A stretch of 64,000 nt of DNA, taken from contig NZ_JAUOPD010000009.1 in the NCBI RefSeq assembly GCF_030546745.1, forward strand, positions 84,920 through 148,919. The letters run 5' to 3'. This DNA comes from Thalassotalea sp. 1_MG-2023 (GTDB taxonomy: Bacteria; Pseudomonadota; Gammaproteobacteria; Enterobacterales; Alteromonadaceae). Positions 54,423-63,924 of this stretch are shown here, in pieces. A model generated the notes under the pieces. It worked only from the letters and a program-made list of their open reading frames with translations, searched no databases and was not told where the DNA came from. The first letter of the stretch is position 1. Every line of letters begins with the position of its first letter. Both the position numbers and the translations under genes were made by a program.

Positions 54423-55448
54423 ATGCGAATTTTAGGTATTGAAACCTCTTGCGATGAAACAGGTATTGCTATTTATGATGAAGAAGCAGGTATTTTGTCT
54501 CATCGTTTATATAGCCAAATTAAAGTACATGCTGATTATGGTGGCGTGGTGCCTGAATTAGCTTCGCGTGATCATGTTAGAAGAACGTTACCGTTAATTA
54601 AAGAAGTTTTCGCTGAGGCAGGCATGACGCCAAAAGACATTGATGGTGTGGCGTATACGTCTGGCCCTGGGTTAATCGGTGCGCTGTTTGTAGGTTGCTC
54701 TATTGGTAGAAGCTTAGCGTACGGTTGGAATTTACCCGCGGTACCTGTTCATCATATGGAAGGGCACTTGTTAGCCCCCATGTTGGAAGACGACGTACCT
54801 GAATTTCCTTTTGTTGCCTTACTTGTTTCTGGTGGCCATACACAGCTTGTTCGGGTAAATGGTATTGGCCAGTATGAAATGTTGGGTGAATCTGTAGATG
54901 ATGCTGCAGGTGAAGCATTTGATAAAACAGCCAAATTGCTTGGCTTAGATTATCCAGGTGGTCCAGTGCTGGCCAAAATGGCCGAACGTGGCAATAGTGG
55001 CCGCTATAAGTTTCCACGACCAATGACAGATCGCCCAGGGTTAGATTTTAGCTTCAGCGGTTTAAAAACCTTTACAGCTAATACTATTCGTAAAGAGCAA
55101 GCCGCTGGTAATTTTGACCAGCAAACCCACGCTGACATTGCTTTCGCTTTTCAAGAGGCCGTGGTCGATACCTTAGCGATAAAATGCAAACGAGCACTAA
55201 AACAATGTCAGCTAAACCGCTTAGTGATTGCTGGTGGAGTGAGTGCCAATACAGCATTACGTGAAAAACTAGCACATATTACGCAAAAGTTAGGTGGTAA
55301 AGTGTATTATCCTCGTCCTGAATTTTGTACTGATAATGGCGCGATGATCGCCTATGCTGGTATGCAGCGTTTAAAAGCAGGGGTTTTTGCTGACTTAAGC
55401 TTTAAGGCAACACCAAGGTGGCCATTAGATACTTTACCTGCAATATAA
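54423..55448 (+). CDS. tsaD: tRNA N6-threonylcarbamoyladenosine transferase TsaD
   Basis: A 341-residue ASKHA-fold enzyme (formerly Gcp/YgjD) that transfers threonylcarbamoyl from TC-AMP to A37 of ANN-decoding tRNAs, working with TsaB and TsaE. Seen: [19 protein letters not shown], metal-binding [32 protein letters not shown] and [17 protein letters not shown] motifs. An ATG 21 bp upstream (54402) is in frame, but homologues start at [10 protein letters not shown]. Divergent from rpsU, as in E. coli. Confidence 0.97.
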   Translation: MRILGIETSCDETGIAIYDEEAGILSHRLYSQIKVHADYGGVVPELASRDHVRRTLPLIKEVFAEAGMTPKDIDGVAYTSGPGLIGALFVGCSIGRSLAYGWNLPAVPVHHMEGHLLAPMLEDDVPEFPFVALLVSGGHTQLVRVNGIGQYEMLGESVDDAAGEAFDKTAKLLGLDYPGGPVLAKMAERGNSGRYKFPRPMTDRPGLDFSFSGLKTFTANTIRKEQAAGNFDQQTHADIAFAFQEAVVDTLAIKCKRALKQCQLNRLVIAGGVSANTALREKLAHITQKLGGKVYYPRPEFCTDNGAMIAYAGMQRLKAGVFADLSFKATPRWPLDTLPAI

Positions 55449-55510
55449 AACCACTTCGTATAAAAGTGTCAATACTTCGCTGTATAAACCAGTGCGGTTA
55501 GCTTTTTGTG

Positions 55511-56116
55511 TTAAGGAAGTTTATTACGACCAATTTTTGGCTCACTACCCGTTAATAAGCGGACAATATTATGCCGATGGCGGAAAATAATCAGTGCGGA
55601 GAGCATTAATACTGGAAAGGTGTATAAAGGCTTAAGTAACCAAGTATAAAGCGGTGCTAAACTGACGGTAATAATGGCAGCAAGGCTTGAATATTTGGTT
55701 ACTCTGGCTACACCATACCAGGTTAAAATTAGTAAACCGCCAAGATCAAGTCCAATAGGTAGAAGAGTACCAAATGCTGTTGCAACAGCTTTCCCACCTT
55801 TAAATTGGAAAAAAACAGGAAACATGTGGCCCAAGCAAGACGCGATTGCGATACTGGCAAGATACAGAGGTTCAATGCCAAGAAAATAAGCAGCCCAAAC
55901 AGGTATGGTGCCTTTTAACACATCGAACATTAACACCGCTGCTGCAGCGCGTTTACCACCAATTCTTAATACATTAGTGGCACCAGGGTTTCCCGAGCCT
56001 TGTGTGCGTGGGTCAGGTAAGTTTAATAACTTACACAATAATATGGCACTAGACACTGAACCCAATAGATAGGCAAAAACAACCATGGCTAGCGTCAACG
56101 TTAACATTTGACTCAA
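55511..56116 (-). CDS. plsY: Glycerol-3-phosphate acyltransferase PlsY
   Basis: A 201-residue inner-membrane enzyme with about five TM helices that acylates glycerol 3-phosphate using acyl-phosphate (made by PlsX), the first step of phospholipid synthesis. The three conserved loop motifs are present: [24 protein letters not shown] and [14 protein letters not shown]. Divergent from folB, as in many gammaproteobacteria including E. coli (ygiH-folB). Confidence 0.96.
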   Translation of the reverse strand: MSQMLTLTLAMVVFAYLLGSVSSAILLCKLLNLPDPRTQGSGNPGATNVLRIGGKRAAAAVLMFDVLKGTIPVWAAYFLGIEPLYLASIAIASCLGHMFPVFFQFKGGKAVATAFGTLLPIGLDLGGLLILTWYGVARVTKYSSLAAIITVSLAPLYTWLLKPLYTFPVLMLSALIIFRHRHNIVRLLTGSEPKIGRNKLP

Positions 56117-56230
56117 TTTCCCTGTTAAACAACATTACGTTATGTTCATTGTGCCCTTAACAAACTAGTTTTTCTACTCTTGTACAGGTAAACTCGCCAT
56201 TTAATTTAGAATAATTAAGTTTAGAATCTA

Positions 56231-56587
56231 ATGGATAAGGTTTTTATTAGTGGTTTGTCTATTCAAACAACGATTGGCTTTTACGAATGGGAAAAGCAAA
56301 TAAAGCAAACATTGGTGCTAGATGTTGAAATGGCTTGGGATATTAAACCAGCCGCACAAAATGATGAATTAGCTAAAACGCTTGATTACGCTGAAATTTC
56401 TCAAGCATTAGAACGTTTTGCCAATGAACACCCCGTTGATCTTATTGAAACATTAGCGGAACGTATGACCACCTTTTTAATGAGTCAATATCAGATCCCA
56501 TGGATTAAGCTACGTATTCACAAGCCCAATGCTGTTTTTAATGCGACCTCTGTCGGGGTAGAAATTGAACGTGGGCAGTGTGATTAA
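56231..56587 (+). CDS. folB: Dihydroneopterin aldolase
   Basis: A 118-residue enzyme of folate synthesis converting dihydroneopterin to 6-hydroxymethyl-dihydropterin and glycolaldehyde. Seen: GLSIQTTIGFYEWEKQIKQ with the active Glu, TLDYAEISQAL, LIETLAERM, and KLRIHKPNAVFNATSVGVEI with the catalytic Lys. Its stop overlaps the folK start by one base. Confidence 0.96.
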   Translation: MDKVFISGLSIQTTIGFYEWEKQIKQTLVLDVEMAWDIKPAAQNDELAKTLDYAEISQALERFANEHPVDLIETLAERMTTFLMSQYQIPWIKLRIHKPNAVFNATSVGVEIERGQCD

Positions 56588-57096
56588 TGGCCAGTGTTTA
56601 TTTATCGATAGGCAGTAACATTGATCGTCAAAAAAATGTTGAGAGTGGTTTAAATGCCTTGTCATCGTTATTCGGTCAATTAACGTTATCGTCTCTTTTT
56701 GAAAGCGAAGCCGTGGGCTTTAGTGGCTCACCGTTTTATAATATGGTTGTTGGTTTTACTACAACTCATTCTTTGCATCAACTTGCCGATACATTACGGC
56801 AAATAGAATATCGTCATGGTAGAGCGCTTGATGCAAAAAAATATAGCCCGAGAACGTTAGATTTAGATATTTTACTTTATGATGATGTGATTTGTCAGCA
56901 ACCGGCACAATTACCGCGTGATGAAATATGCTTTAATGCTTTTGTACTGTGGCCGCTTGCAGAAATAGCGCCTGACATTATACATCCAATTGAAAAGAAA
57001 ACATTTGCTCAATTATGGCAAGCATTTGATCAACACACACAACAACTAGAAAAAGTTGCCTTACATTGGCAGCAACCGCAAAAGGACCTGACATAA
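56587..57096 (+). CDS. folK: 2-amino-4-hydroxy-6-hydroxymethyldihydropteridine pyrophosphokinase
   Basis: A 169-residue HPPK, the next folate enzyme after FolB, using ATP to pyrophosphorylate hydroxymethyl-dihydropterin. Seen: VYLSIGSNIDRQKNV, FYNMVVGFTT, RRIE-like LRQIEYRHGR, YSPRTLDLDILLYDD with the Mg-binding Asp pair, and a proline-containing tail. Coupled to folB and followed by uppP after 2 bp. Confidence 0.96.
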   Translation: MASVYLSIGSNIDRQKNVESGLNALSSLFGQLTLSSLFESEAVGFSGSPFYNMVVGFTTTHSLHQLADTLRQIEYRHGRALDAKKYSPRTLDLDILLYDDVICQQPAQLPRDEICFNAFVLWPLAEIAPDIIHPIEKKTFAQLWQAFDQHTQQLEKVALHWQQPQKDLT

Positions 57097-57098
57097 AC

Positions 57099-57914
57099 AT
57101 GACATTTCTAGAAATATTCTGGTTAGCATTAATACAAGGGTTAACTGAGTTTTTACCTATTTCAAGCTCAGCTCATTTAATTTTGCCTTCAGCAATACTA
57201 GGATGGCAAGAGCAAGGTTTAGGGTTTGATGTTGCGGTGCATGTGGGTACCTTACTCGCAGTGGTACTGTATTTCCGTAAAGAAGTTGGTGCAATGGCTG
57301 TCGCCTGGTTTGGCACATTAGGAGTTGGCCCCGCAAAACACGAACGTAATTCGTTTGATGGCAAGTTAGCGTGGTGGATATTATTCGCTTCTATTCCTCT
57401 AGGCTTAGTAGGGCTTTTAGGTAGCGATTTTATCGAAGCACATTTACGAACAGTAGCGGTTATTGCAGCAACAACACTTTTATTCGGCGTATTGTTAGGT
57501 TTTGCAGATATTAAAGCAAAAGAAAATGTATCAGTTGAACAACTTGGTTTTAAAGGTGCGATGATTATTGGTTTATCACAGGCATTAGCGCTAATTCCTG
57601 GTACATCGCGTTCAGGTATTACCATGACATTTGGTATGATGTTAGGCTTAAGTAAAGAAAATGCAGCTCGATTTTCATTTTTGTTATCTATCCCTGGCAT
57701 AATGATGCCGGGTGGATATTTAACCTATAAATTTGCCACAAGTGCAGCCACTGTTGATTGGCAAGTGCTTGGTTTAGGTAGCGTTTTAGCGTTTATCTGT
57801 GCCTATGCTTGTATTCATTATTTTTTAATCATTGTTGGTAAGCTTGGCATGATGCCTTTTGTTATTTACCGCCTTATTCTTGGCGCGGGTTTGTTATGGT
57901 TTATATTCGCATAA
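57099..57914 (+). CDS. uppP: Undecaprenyl-diphosphatase
   Basis: A 271-residue inner-membrane enzyme (BacA) recycling undecaprenyl pyrophosphate to the lipid carrier for peptidoglycan and surface polysaccharides; its overproduction gives bacitracin resistance. Seen: QGLTEFLPISSSAHLIL with the catalytic Glu region, VAVHVGTLLAVVLYF, and the second active-site motif PGTSRSGITMTFGM, within about eight TM helices. The frame is open upstream into folK, but ATG 57099 matches family starts. Confidence 0.97.
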   Translation: MTFLEIFWLALIQGLTEFLPISSSAHLILPSAILGWQEQGLGFDVAVHVGTLLAVVLYFRKEVGAMAVAWFGTLGVGPAKHERNSFDGKLAWWILFASIPLGLVGLLGSDFIEAHLRTVAVIAATTLLFGVLLGFADIKAKENVSVEQLGFKGAMIIGLSQALALIPGTSRSGITMTFGMMLGLSKENAARFSFLLSIPGIMMPGGYLTYKFATSAATVDWQVLGLGSVLAFICAYACIHYFLIIVGKLGMMPFVIYRLILGAGLLWFIFA

Positions 57915-57965
57915 TATATAGCACATACTAAGCTAACGACCACCATTAAGCACACTCTAGATATC

Positions 57966-57997
57966 ATGCCAGTCAATTAAATCGACTGGCATTTTTA
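57966..57997 (+). terminator. Terminator of the folB-folK-uppP operon
   Basis: ATGCCAGTC/GACTGGCAT stem with a 9-nt loop, followed by five T, about 50 bp after the uppP stop. Confidence 0.88.
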
Positions 57998-58080
57998 TAT
58001 TTGATCATAAAGAAGATACTAAGTACGCGGTTATTTTTAATAAAGCGATACTTTGAACTAGTAAATCATAGTTAACTATC

Positions 58081-58108
58081 TCAAGTTAATTGTACCTGAC
58101 CCCTTTAA
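58081..58108. repeat. Possible solitary REP-like repeat
   Basis: AAGTTAATTGTACCTGACCCC then CTTT, in the 302-bp gap before the acyl-CoA dehydrogenase gene. In reverse it reads GGGGTCAGGTACAATT, the layout of repeats that flank RAYT genes in related bacteria and similar in build to GGGACAGACCACGTTT at 40102. No transposase is adjacent. The rest of this gap (57915-58216) holds only the uppP terminator and a promoter region. Confidence 0.4.
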
Positions 58109-58216
58109 TGTTGATTTGCAGTTAACGTAAACGTTAAATAATTTCGTGTTTATAACGGTATTTTTGTATAGAATGAAAAGAAACCTTTAACGCCTAATAC
58201 TAAAGGGGCAAATCAA

Positions 58217-59374
58217 ATGAATTTATCGTTAACTGAAGAGCAAGTGATGATACAAGATATGGCAAAGAAGTTTGCTGAATCTGAGTTAGCACCTGTTGCC
58301 AGCCAACTAGACGAATCACCCGATGAGTCGTTATTTTTATCAAATTTAGCCAAACTTTCTGAACTTGGCTTTATGGGGCTTAATATCAAAGCCGAATATG
58401 GCGGAGTAGAAGCTGGCAGTGTGGCATTTAGTTTAGCGATCACAGAATTAGCAAAGGCGTGTGCCTCAACGGCAGTTACTACTTCAGTCACAAATATGGT
58501 GGCCGAAGTTATTCAAGCGGTTGGTAATGAAGTTCAAAAGCAACAATATCTACCCAAACTGTGTGGTGGAGAGTATCGTGCAGGGGGTTTTTGTTTAACT
58601 GAAAATTCTGCTGGTTCTGATCCTGCTGGAATGAAAACAGTCGCTGTTCGAGAAGGTGATGACTTTATTATTAACGGTAGCAAGTTATACATAACGAGCG
58701 GAACATTCGCTGACGTTTTTGTTGTTTGGGCAGTAACAGATTCGAGCGCCAAAAAAGGCAAAGGCATATCATGTTTTATTGTCGAAGCGAGTACACCGGG
58801 TGTAAATATAGGTAAAACAGAAGATAAAATGGGGCAGAAAGCATCGCCCACGAATGAAGTACATTTTGAAAATTGTCGTGTGCCTGCGTCGACATTACTT
58901 GGCCAAGAAAACAAAGGTTTCGGTGTTGCTGTAGGCGAACTTGCGGGTGGTAGAATCGGTATCGGTTCTCTGGCACTCGGTATTGGTTTAGCCGCAATGG
59001 ATTATGCGCGCGAGTATTTAATAGAACGTAAGCAATTTGATCAACCGCTTGCTAATTTTCAAGGGTTACAATGGAAACTTGCAGAGCGTTATACAGAGCT
59101 TGAAGCTGCAAGATTATTATTAATGCAAGCGGCTTATACTAAAGAACAAGGCTTGCCGTTTGGAAAACAAGCATCAATGGCGAAACTTTTTGCCGCGGAA
59201 AAAGCAAATATCGCTTGTTATGATGCTTTGCAAATGATGGGTGGTGCCGGATACATAAAAGAATATCCGTTGGAGCGATTTGCTCGTGATGTTCGTGTAA
59301 CCTCTATTTATGAAGGTACTAGTGAAATACAAAAAGTGATTATTGCCCGCGAGCTACTCAATGAAGTGAAATAG
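58217..59374 (+). CDS. Acyl-CoA dehydrogenase
   Basis: A 385-residue FAD flavoenzyme for the first step of acyl-CoA beta-oxidation, probably short or branched chain by length and similarity. Seen: FCLTENSAGSDPAGMKT (FAD/substrate loop), INGSKLYITSG, ERKQFDQPLANFQGLQWKLA, QMMGGAGYIKEYPLERFARD, and IYEGTSEIQKVIIAREL with the catalytic Glu. AAAGGGG precedes the ATG. It stands alone, with a strong terminator behind it; the exact substrate cannot be told. Confidence 0.94.
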   Translation: MNLSLTEEQVMIQDMAKKFAESELAPVASQLDESPDESLFLSNLAKLSELGFMGLNIKAEYGGVEAGSVAFSLAITELAKACASTAVTTSVTNMVAEVIQAVGNEVQKQQYLPKLCGGEYRAGGFCLTENSAGSDPAGMKTVAVREGDDFIINGSKLYITSGTFADVFVVWAVTDSSAKKGKGISCFIVEASTPGVNIGKTEDKMGQKASPTNEVHFENCRVPASTLLGQENKGFGVAVGELAGGRIGIGSLALGIGLAAMDYAREYLIERKQFDQPLANFQGLQWKLAERYTELEAARLLLMQAAYTKEQGLPFGKQASMAKLFAAEKANIACYDALQMMGGAGYIKEYPLERFARDVRVTSIYEGTSEIQKVIIARELLNEVK

Positions 59375-59385
59375 AGCATAGCGTT

Positions 59386-59426
59386 GTGATTGGTGCGCCT
59401 CATGTTAGGCGCACCAATCACTTTTT
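59386..59426 (+). terminator. Terminator of the acyl-CoA dehydrogenase gene
   Basis: Fifteen-bp perfect stem (GTGATTGGTGCGCCT and its inverse) with a 6-nt loop, followed by five T. No T-run in the other direction. Confidence 0.92.
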
Positions 59427-59429
59427 CAA

Positions 59430-60848
59430 CTAGGCATTATCAATGGTGAAAATGGTATCTTTGCCAAGCTCTTTGGCTTGATACATTGCATTATCTGCGG
59501 CAATAAACCATTGATCTGCACTTTTACTTTCGCGCAATGGGGCGATACCAATACTACAGGTTACACAGGGTAGATCGTCTGAAGATGTTTCAAATAAACA
59601 TTGCTGAAAACGTTTTGCGATAATTTTAGCTTCATCTATGTTGGTTTCAGGGCAAAGTATAACAAATTCTTCGCCTCCCCAACGCGCCACAATATCTGTA
59701 TTTCTGGCACATTCTGTTAACTGCATTGCAAAATATTGTAGTACGTCATCGCCAATTTTATGACCAAATTGATCATTTATTTGTTTGAAATCGTCAATAT
59801 CTAAAATAAGTAAACAGGCATCTTTATTGTAGCGTTCTTTAAGTTTTATTTGTTGTTGAATGCACTCAGATAAATGCCCGCGATTATACAAGCGGGTTAA
59901 CGAGTCACGAATGGCTAGATCAGCAAGTTGCTTATTTTTATCATCAAGCTGTTGGTGGGCAAGCTGCAACGCCTTATTTTTTGCCTCTAGAATGCTTGCA
60001 TTGTTAACTGAGCGCCAATAGCCAAATAATAAACAAATGATCACCGCGGAAAACGCAGAAGCTGATTTAATCGCCATACTATAGTCTTTCACTTGGGTGG
60101 TGTTTATTTCTTTTAGATATGAAAACACTTGCGCGTGCTCTGCAACCGTTATTTGTGAAATAGCTTGATTAAGTATTGGTACCATATCTGATAATGATTT
60201 ACTCACCCCGATACGAAGTTTATCTTCTAGTTCAGATATACCTACTATTCTTAAATTATTTAATGCATTGTCTTTGATGTATTTATTGGCTCCGTGAAAA
60301 GAACCTAAGTAAAAATCAATTTCTTTATTTTGTACTTTTTCTAAGCCTTGCGCTTCGTTTTCTACTTCAACAATATTAATTTCAGGGTAGTTTTCTAATA
60401 AATATCGGTGTAAACGATAACCGGTAACCACAGCAACCGATTGTTGATTAATATTTGCTAAATGCCCAATGAGTGGTTGATTATAATGTCCATAAAGTGC
60501 ATTTGGAGCGCGAAATAACACTTTTGTAAAGTCAAGAAAGCCTTTTCTGTTCAAAGTGCTATTTAACATGGGGATCAAATCACACTTGTTTGTTTGAATA
60601 TACTCAAGTGTTTGTTGCCAATTACTTGTGGGGACAAGAGTAAAGCTAAGATTGGCGTTTTGTTCAATGAGCGATAGGTATTGGCGAGAAAGTCCAACAT
60701 GTTGCTCATTAATGAGTGACTCGTAGGGTGCCCAATCTGGGTCGATACAATAACGAATAGTAATAGTATTTGACGAAGCCGCCATCAACGAAAAACTTTC
60801 GCTAAGGAGTAAAGCATAAAAACCGATCAATACAGCATGTTTCATCAT
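59430..60848 (-). CDS. Diguanylate cyclase with periplasmic solute-binding (SBP_bac_3) sensor
   Basis: A 472-residue membrane enzyme. A signal peptide precedes a type-3 solute-binding domain (about 25-255) starting ITIRYCIDPDWAPYESLI and including NKCDLIPMLNSTLNRKGFLDFT and VRNKEIDFYLGSFHG-like sequence. Then come one TM (AFSAVIICLLFGYW), a coiled coil (EAKNKALQLAHQQLDDKNKQLADLA) and a GGDEF domain with active GGEEF (RWGGEEFVILC). It should convert periplasmic small-molecule binding into c-di-GMP synthesis; the ligand is unknown. Confidence 0.92.
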   Translation of the reverse strand: MMKHAVLIGFYALLLSESFSLMAASSNTITIRYCIDPDWAPYESLINEQHVGLSRQYLSLIEQNANLSFTLVPTSNWQQTLEYIQTNKCDLIPMLNSTLNRKGFLDFTKVLFRAPNALYGHYNQPLIGHLANINQQSVAVVTGYRLHRYLLENYPEINIVEVENEAQGLEKVQNKEIDFYLGSFHGANKYIKDNALNNLRIVGISELEDKLRIGVSKSLSDMVPILNQAISQITVAEHAQVFSYLKEINTTQVKDYSMAIKSASAFSAVIICLLFGYWRSVNNASILEAKNKALQLAHQQLDDKNKQLADLAIRDSLTRLYNRGHLSECIQQQIKLKERYNKDACLLILDIDDFKQINDQFGHKIGDDVLQYFAMQLTECARNTDIVARWGGEEFVILCPETNIDEAKIIAKRFQQCLFETSSDDLPCVTCSIGIAPLRESKSADQWFIAADNAMYQAKELGKDTIFTIDNA

Positions 60849-61107
60849 TTTTTGTAATATTAGTGAAAATTATTACGCCGACTACGAAACAAGCGTAAAT
60901 TCACTATATCGTTAATTAATATCAATTGAAATAAGTATTTAATCACTTAGTTATAACTTAATGTTTTAAGGTAAGATTGTGATTACAAAAAGGCTTTAAA
61001 CCATAAAGGCAAAGTTCCTAGCTTATTTGGAGAGTTTAGTGCTATTACACTTGTTAATTTTACCTTTGCCCCCACGTTAAAAGTAAATAATCTGACGAGG
61101 AATAATT

Positions 61108-61956
61108 GTGTCGAATGTAACCGTAGCCATGACGATGGAAAACTTTCAAAAGATTGTATTGGAAGATTCAAAGGAGAAGCTCGTATTAGTCGCTTTTTGG
61201 GCTGAGCAAGTGCCAGAAAGTGTCGAATTAAAAGACAAATTATCAGCGCGAGTATCGGGTGCAGGTGAACATATCTTAATGACAACGGTTGATTGTCAGG
61301 CTGAGCAACAAATTGCTGCGCAATTTGGCATTCAAGGTTTACCAACGGCTGTTTTAGTCAAAGATGGACAACCTATTGATGGGGTTTCAGGACCACAAAC
61401 GGATGAGAGCATTGAGGCCTTTATTGGTAAGCATTTACCTAAACCTGAAGATGAGCTTTTAACTCAGGCAAAAGCATGTTTAGCTGAGAACGATGTGAAC
61501 CAAGCGTTTGGTTTAATTACTCAAGCACATCAACTAGATGCAGAGCGAGCTGATATTAAATTTATTTTGATTGATGTTTATTTACAGACAGGCAAAATAT
61601 CAGAAGCTGAACAATTACTTGGCACGATAAAAATGGTCGATCAAGACAGTGATTATGCAGCTTTAGTTGCTAAATTGGAGTTAGCCAATGAAGCTGCTGA
61701 TTCGCCAGAAATTCAAGCATTAGAACAAGCAATTGAAAAAGAGCCTGAAAACAATGAACTAAAACGGAAATTGGCTGCGCAATATAATCAAGTAAATCGT
61801 AATGAAGAAGCGTTAACGATATTGTTTCGTTTAGTTCAGCAAGACTCAAGTGATGCGGATAGTAAACAGTTATTGCTAGATGTACTTAAAGCCTTGCCAG
61901 ACGGTGATCCTCTTGCCACTAAATATCGTCGGAAACTATATACCTTGATGTATTAA
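61108..61956 (+). CDS. cnoX: CnoX/YbbN-like thioredoxin-fold TPR protein
   Basis: A 282-residue cytoplasmic protein with an N-terminal thioredoxin-fold domain (about 5-110; LVLVAFWAEQVPESVELKDKL, then FGIQGLPTAVLVKDGQPIDG with the cis-Pro) and a C-terminal TPR region (about 115-282). E. coli CnoX is a chaperedoxin that protects GroEL/DnaK substrates from hypochlorous stress. Here the CxxC position reads AEQVPES with no Cys, so no redox role is expected from this site. Start GTG 61108 with GAGGAA upstream. Confidence 0.88.
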   Translation: MSNVTVAMTMENFQKIVLEDSKEKLVLVAFWAEQVPESVELKDKLSARVSGAGEHILMTTVDCQAEQQIAAQFGIQGLPTAVLVKDGQPIDGVSGPQTDESIEAFIGKHLPKPEDELLTQAKACLAENDVNQAFGLITQAHQLDAERADIKFILIDVYLQTGKISEAEQLLGTIKMVDQDSDYAALVAKLELANEAADSPEIQALEQAIEKEPENNELKRKLAAQYNQVNRNEEALTILFRLVQQDSSDADSKQLLLDVLKALPDGDPLATKYRRKLYTLMY

Positions 61957-61957
61957 T

Positions 61958-61987
61958 AAAAGAAAAGCGCTTAAGCGCTTTTCTTTT
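61958..61987. terminator. Bidirectional terminator between cnoX and msrA
   Basis: AAAAGAAAAGCGC/GCGCTTTTCTTTT stem with a TTAA loop, just after the cnoX stop; T-runs on both strands. Confidence 0.88.
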
Positions 61988-62001
61988 GGAACAAGCAAAC
62001 G

Positions 62002-62541
62002 TTATTTTAATTTTTCGACAAATGTTTTTCTAAATTTAGCAAGTTTTGGAGAAACAACGGCCTGACAATATTGATTTTCAGGGTTATTGTTAAAATAATC
62101 TTGATGGTAATCTTCCCCAGAAAAGAACGGGCTTAATGGGTTTATTTCAGTAACAATTGGTGCTGAAAAAGCTGTAGACTCATTAAGTTCTTTAATGATG
62201 TTTGAGGCAATTTGTTGTTGTTCGTCGTTGTGATAAAAAATTGCTGAACGATATTGAGTACCAATGTCATTGCCTTGACGGTTCAATTGCGTTGGATCGT
62301 GTAAGGTGAAAAATATTTCTAAGATTTCACGAAAACTTATCATGCCACTGTCATATGTTAATTGAACAACTTCTGCGTGCCCAGAATTTCCTTCACACAC
62401 CATTTTGTAAGTAGGAGCGTCAGTATGTCCGCCCATATAACCAGACTCGGCGCTTATAATCCCCTGTAAACTATTGAAAGCTGCTTCGATGCACCAAAAG
62501 CAACCTCCGGCTAACGTTGTTTTTTCAATAGTTGACGCCAT
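62002..62541 (-). CDS. msrA: Peptide methionine sulfoxide reductase MsrA
   Basis: A 179-residue repair enzyme reducing methionine-S-sulfoxide in proteins and free Met. The catalytic motif GGCFWCIEAAF is near the N-terminus, followed by SGYMGGHTDAPTYKMVCEG, GHAEVVQLTYD and EDYHQDYF. Resolving Cys candidates lie in VCEG and YCQA. Convergent with cnoX. Confidence 0.96.
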   Translation of the reverse strand: MASTIEKTTLAGGCFWCIEAAFNSLQGIISAESGYMGGHTDAPTYKMVCEGNSGHAEVVQLTYDSGMISFREILEIFFTLHDPTQLNRQGNDIGTQYRSAIFYHNDEQQQIASNIIKELNESTAFSAPIVTEINPLSPFFSGEDYHQDYFNNNPENQYCQAVVSPKLAKFRKTFVEKLK

Positions 62542-62621
62542 AAATACTCCCTATAATTAGGTGGAATAAAGAAACGCATTATACCGTGCTTCACGAGGTT
62601 GAATAGTACCCGAGTTTATAT

Positions 62622-63734
62622 CTAAACGTTATATGCAATATGTTGGTGAAACCTCACCGTTAATTCCTCTTTTTCTGGCGGAAGTGCCAACTCTGTCGCT
62701 AATAATCGCGTTGCTTGTTCTATTTGATTAAGAAATCGTCCATAGCCATGATCGCTGCGATTATCGCGTGTTGCGACAAAAATAAGTTGTACATTGTCGG
62801 TTAGTTGATCTGCTTGCCATTTACTTATGATGCCACATGGGCTGTTTTCAGGATTGTAGCCTAACATTTGTAATTCACCAATCGTAGAAACCGTTTCGTG
62901 TGCGCTGTATCTGACAATAGGCACGAGTCCATTAGCAATCAGCGCGCCGTTATTTAAATTAAACCTTTTTGCTACTAGTGAAAAACTATCGGTTAAAAAG
63001 GTATATAACGGATTATAGGGATCAATCGATTGAGGATCGATTTCAACCATATTTAGCAATCGGTTGTTGATTGCTAGATTAATAACTGCATAAGTAATGT
63101 TAGAACAATTATCAGGTATTTTAGTGCCTTGATTGGCATATCGTTGAACCATGGTACGTAATTTATGTGCTGTAACACCCGTACAACCTTTATTTCGAGC
63201 GAAAATATCATACGTGATATGTTGGTGATCTCGAACTCGAATGTCCTCTTTAGGTAAGGCTAATTGCTCTTGGTAACACAACAAAACCTTGAGCACCTTT
63301 TGGTGAAATTCAGCAGCATTTTGCCTGATGTCATCGCCTTGTGCGAGAAACAGCAGTGTTATTTTTTTTGCGCGTACATTGGCATCAAAAAATGAATTTT
63401 GTAATTCATGAATGTTTGGATCATAGTAGAAAAGAATTTGCTGGCTTGTTTGCCATTGATGAACTTCTTGACTGTAACGCACTCGTACTAATTTATCATT
63501 GGCAACAAAAACACAATTTTTAATGGCAAAGTCGTTACATAGGGTAAACAATAACTGAGACATGCTCTGATAAAATTGAAAGTAGGCCTGTTGATTTGAT
63601 TGATCAAGCGTTGGGCTTACTTTATTGAGTAATTCATTGCTGATTGGAAATTCTGCTAAAATATACTGATTATCTCTCGCGTTAGCAGGAATAAAAGCTT
63701 TGTGTGAGGCACTGCGTTTACGAACTATAGACAT
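62622..63734 (-). CDS. DUF3083 family protein
   Basis: A 370-residue cytoplasmic protein resembling the DUF3083 family known from Shewanella and relatives. It seems to hold two related halves: RVRDHQHITYDIFARNKG near the middle and VRFHQHIAYNV at the end share an (R)xHQHI(T/A)Y motif, and ILAEFPISNEL and LIFVATRDNRSD-type strands recur. No catalytic motif is recognised. The start MSIVRKRSASHKAF is followed by PANARDNQYILAEF. Monocistronic. Confidence 0.72.
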   Translation of the reverse strand: MSIVRKRSASHKAFIPANARDNQYILAEFPISNELLNKVSPTLDQSNQQAYFQFYQSMSQLLFTLCNDFAIKNCVFVANDKLVRVRYSQEVHQWQTSQQILFYYDPNIHELQNSFFDANVRAKKITLLFLAQGDDIRQNAAEFHQKVLKVLLCYQEQLALPKEDIRVRDHQHITYDIFARNKGCTGVTAHKLRTMVQRYANQGTKIPDNCSNITYAVINLAINNRLLNMVEIDPQSIDPYNPLYTFLTDSFSLVAKRFNLNNGALIANGLVPIVRYSAHETVSTIGELQMLGYNPENSPCGIISKWQADQLTDNVQLIFVATRDNRSDHGYGRFLNQIEQATRLLATELALPPEKEELTVRFHQHIAYNV

Positions 63735-63924
63735 TGAAATTCCCTGTCTGTTGGTTAATGTGATGATTCGCGGCGATTATAAGTGGTGGATATGACAAAT
63801 TTATGTCATTGAAGACGAGCTATTAGTGAACAATGATGAAACTTTTATGACAATATTTTATCGCTATTTTAGCTAAGCCCCTTACTATCTATTGTTAATT
63901 TTCTATGATGTTGATATTTCTCCT

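Noticed and set aside
63341..63523. 60-residue plus-strand ORF near the window end
   Set aside because: Entirely antisense to the DUF3083 gene, with no ribosome-binding site.
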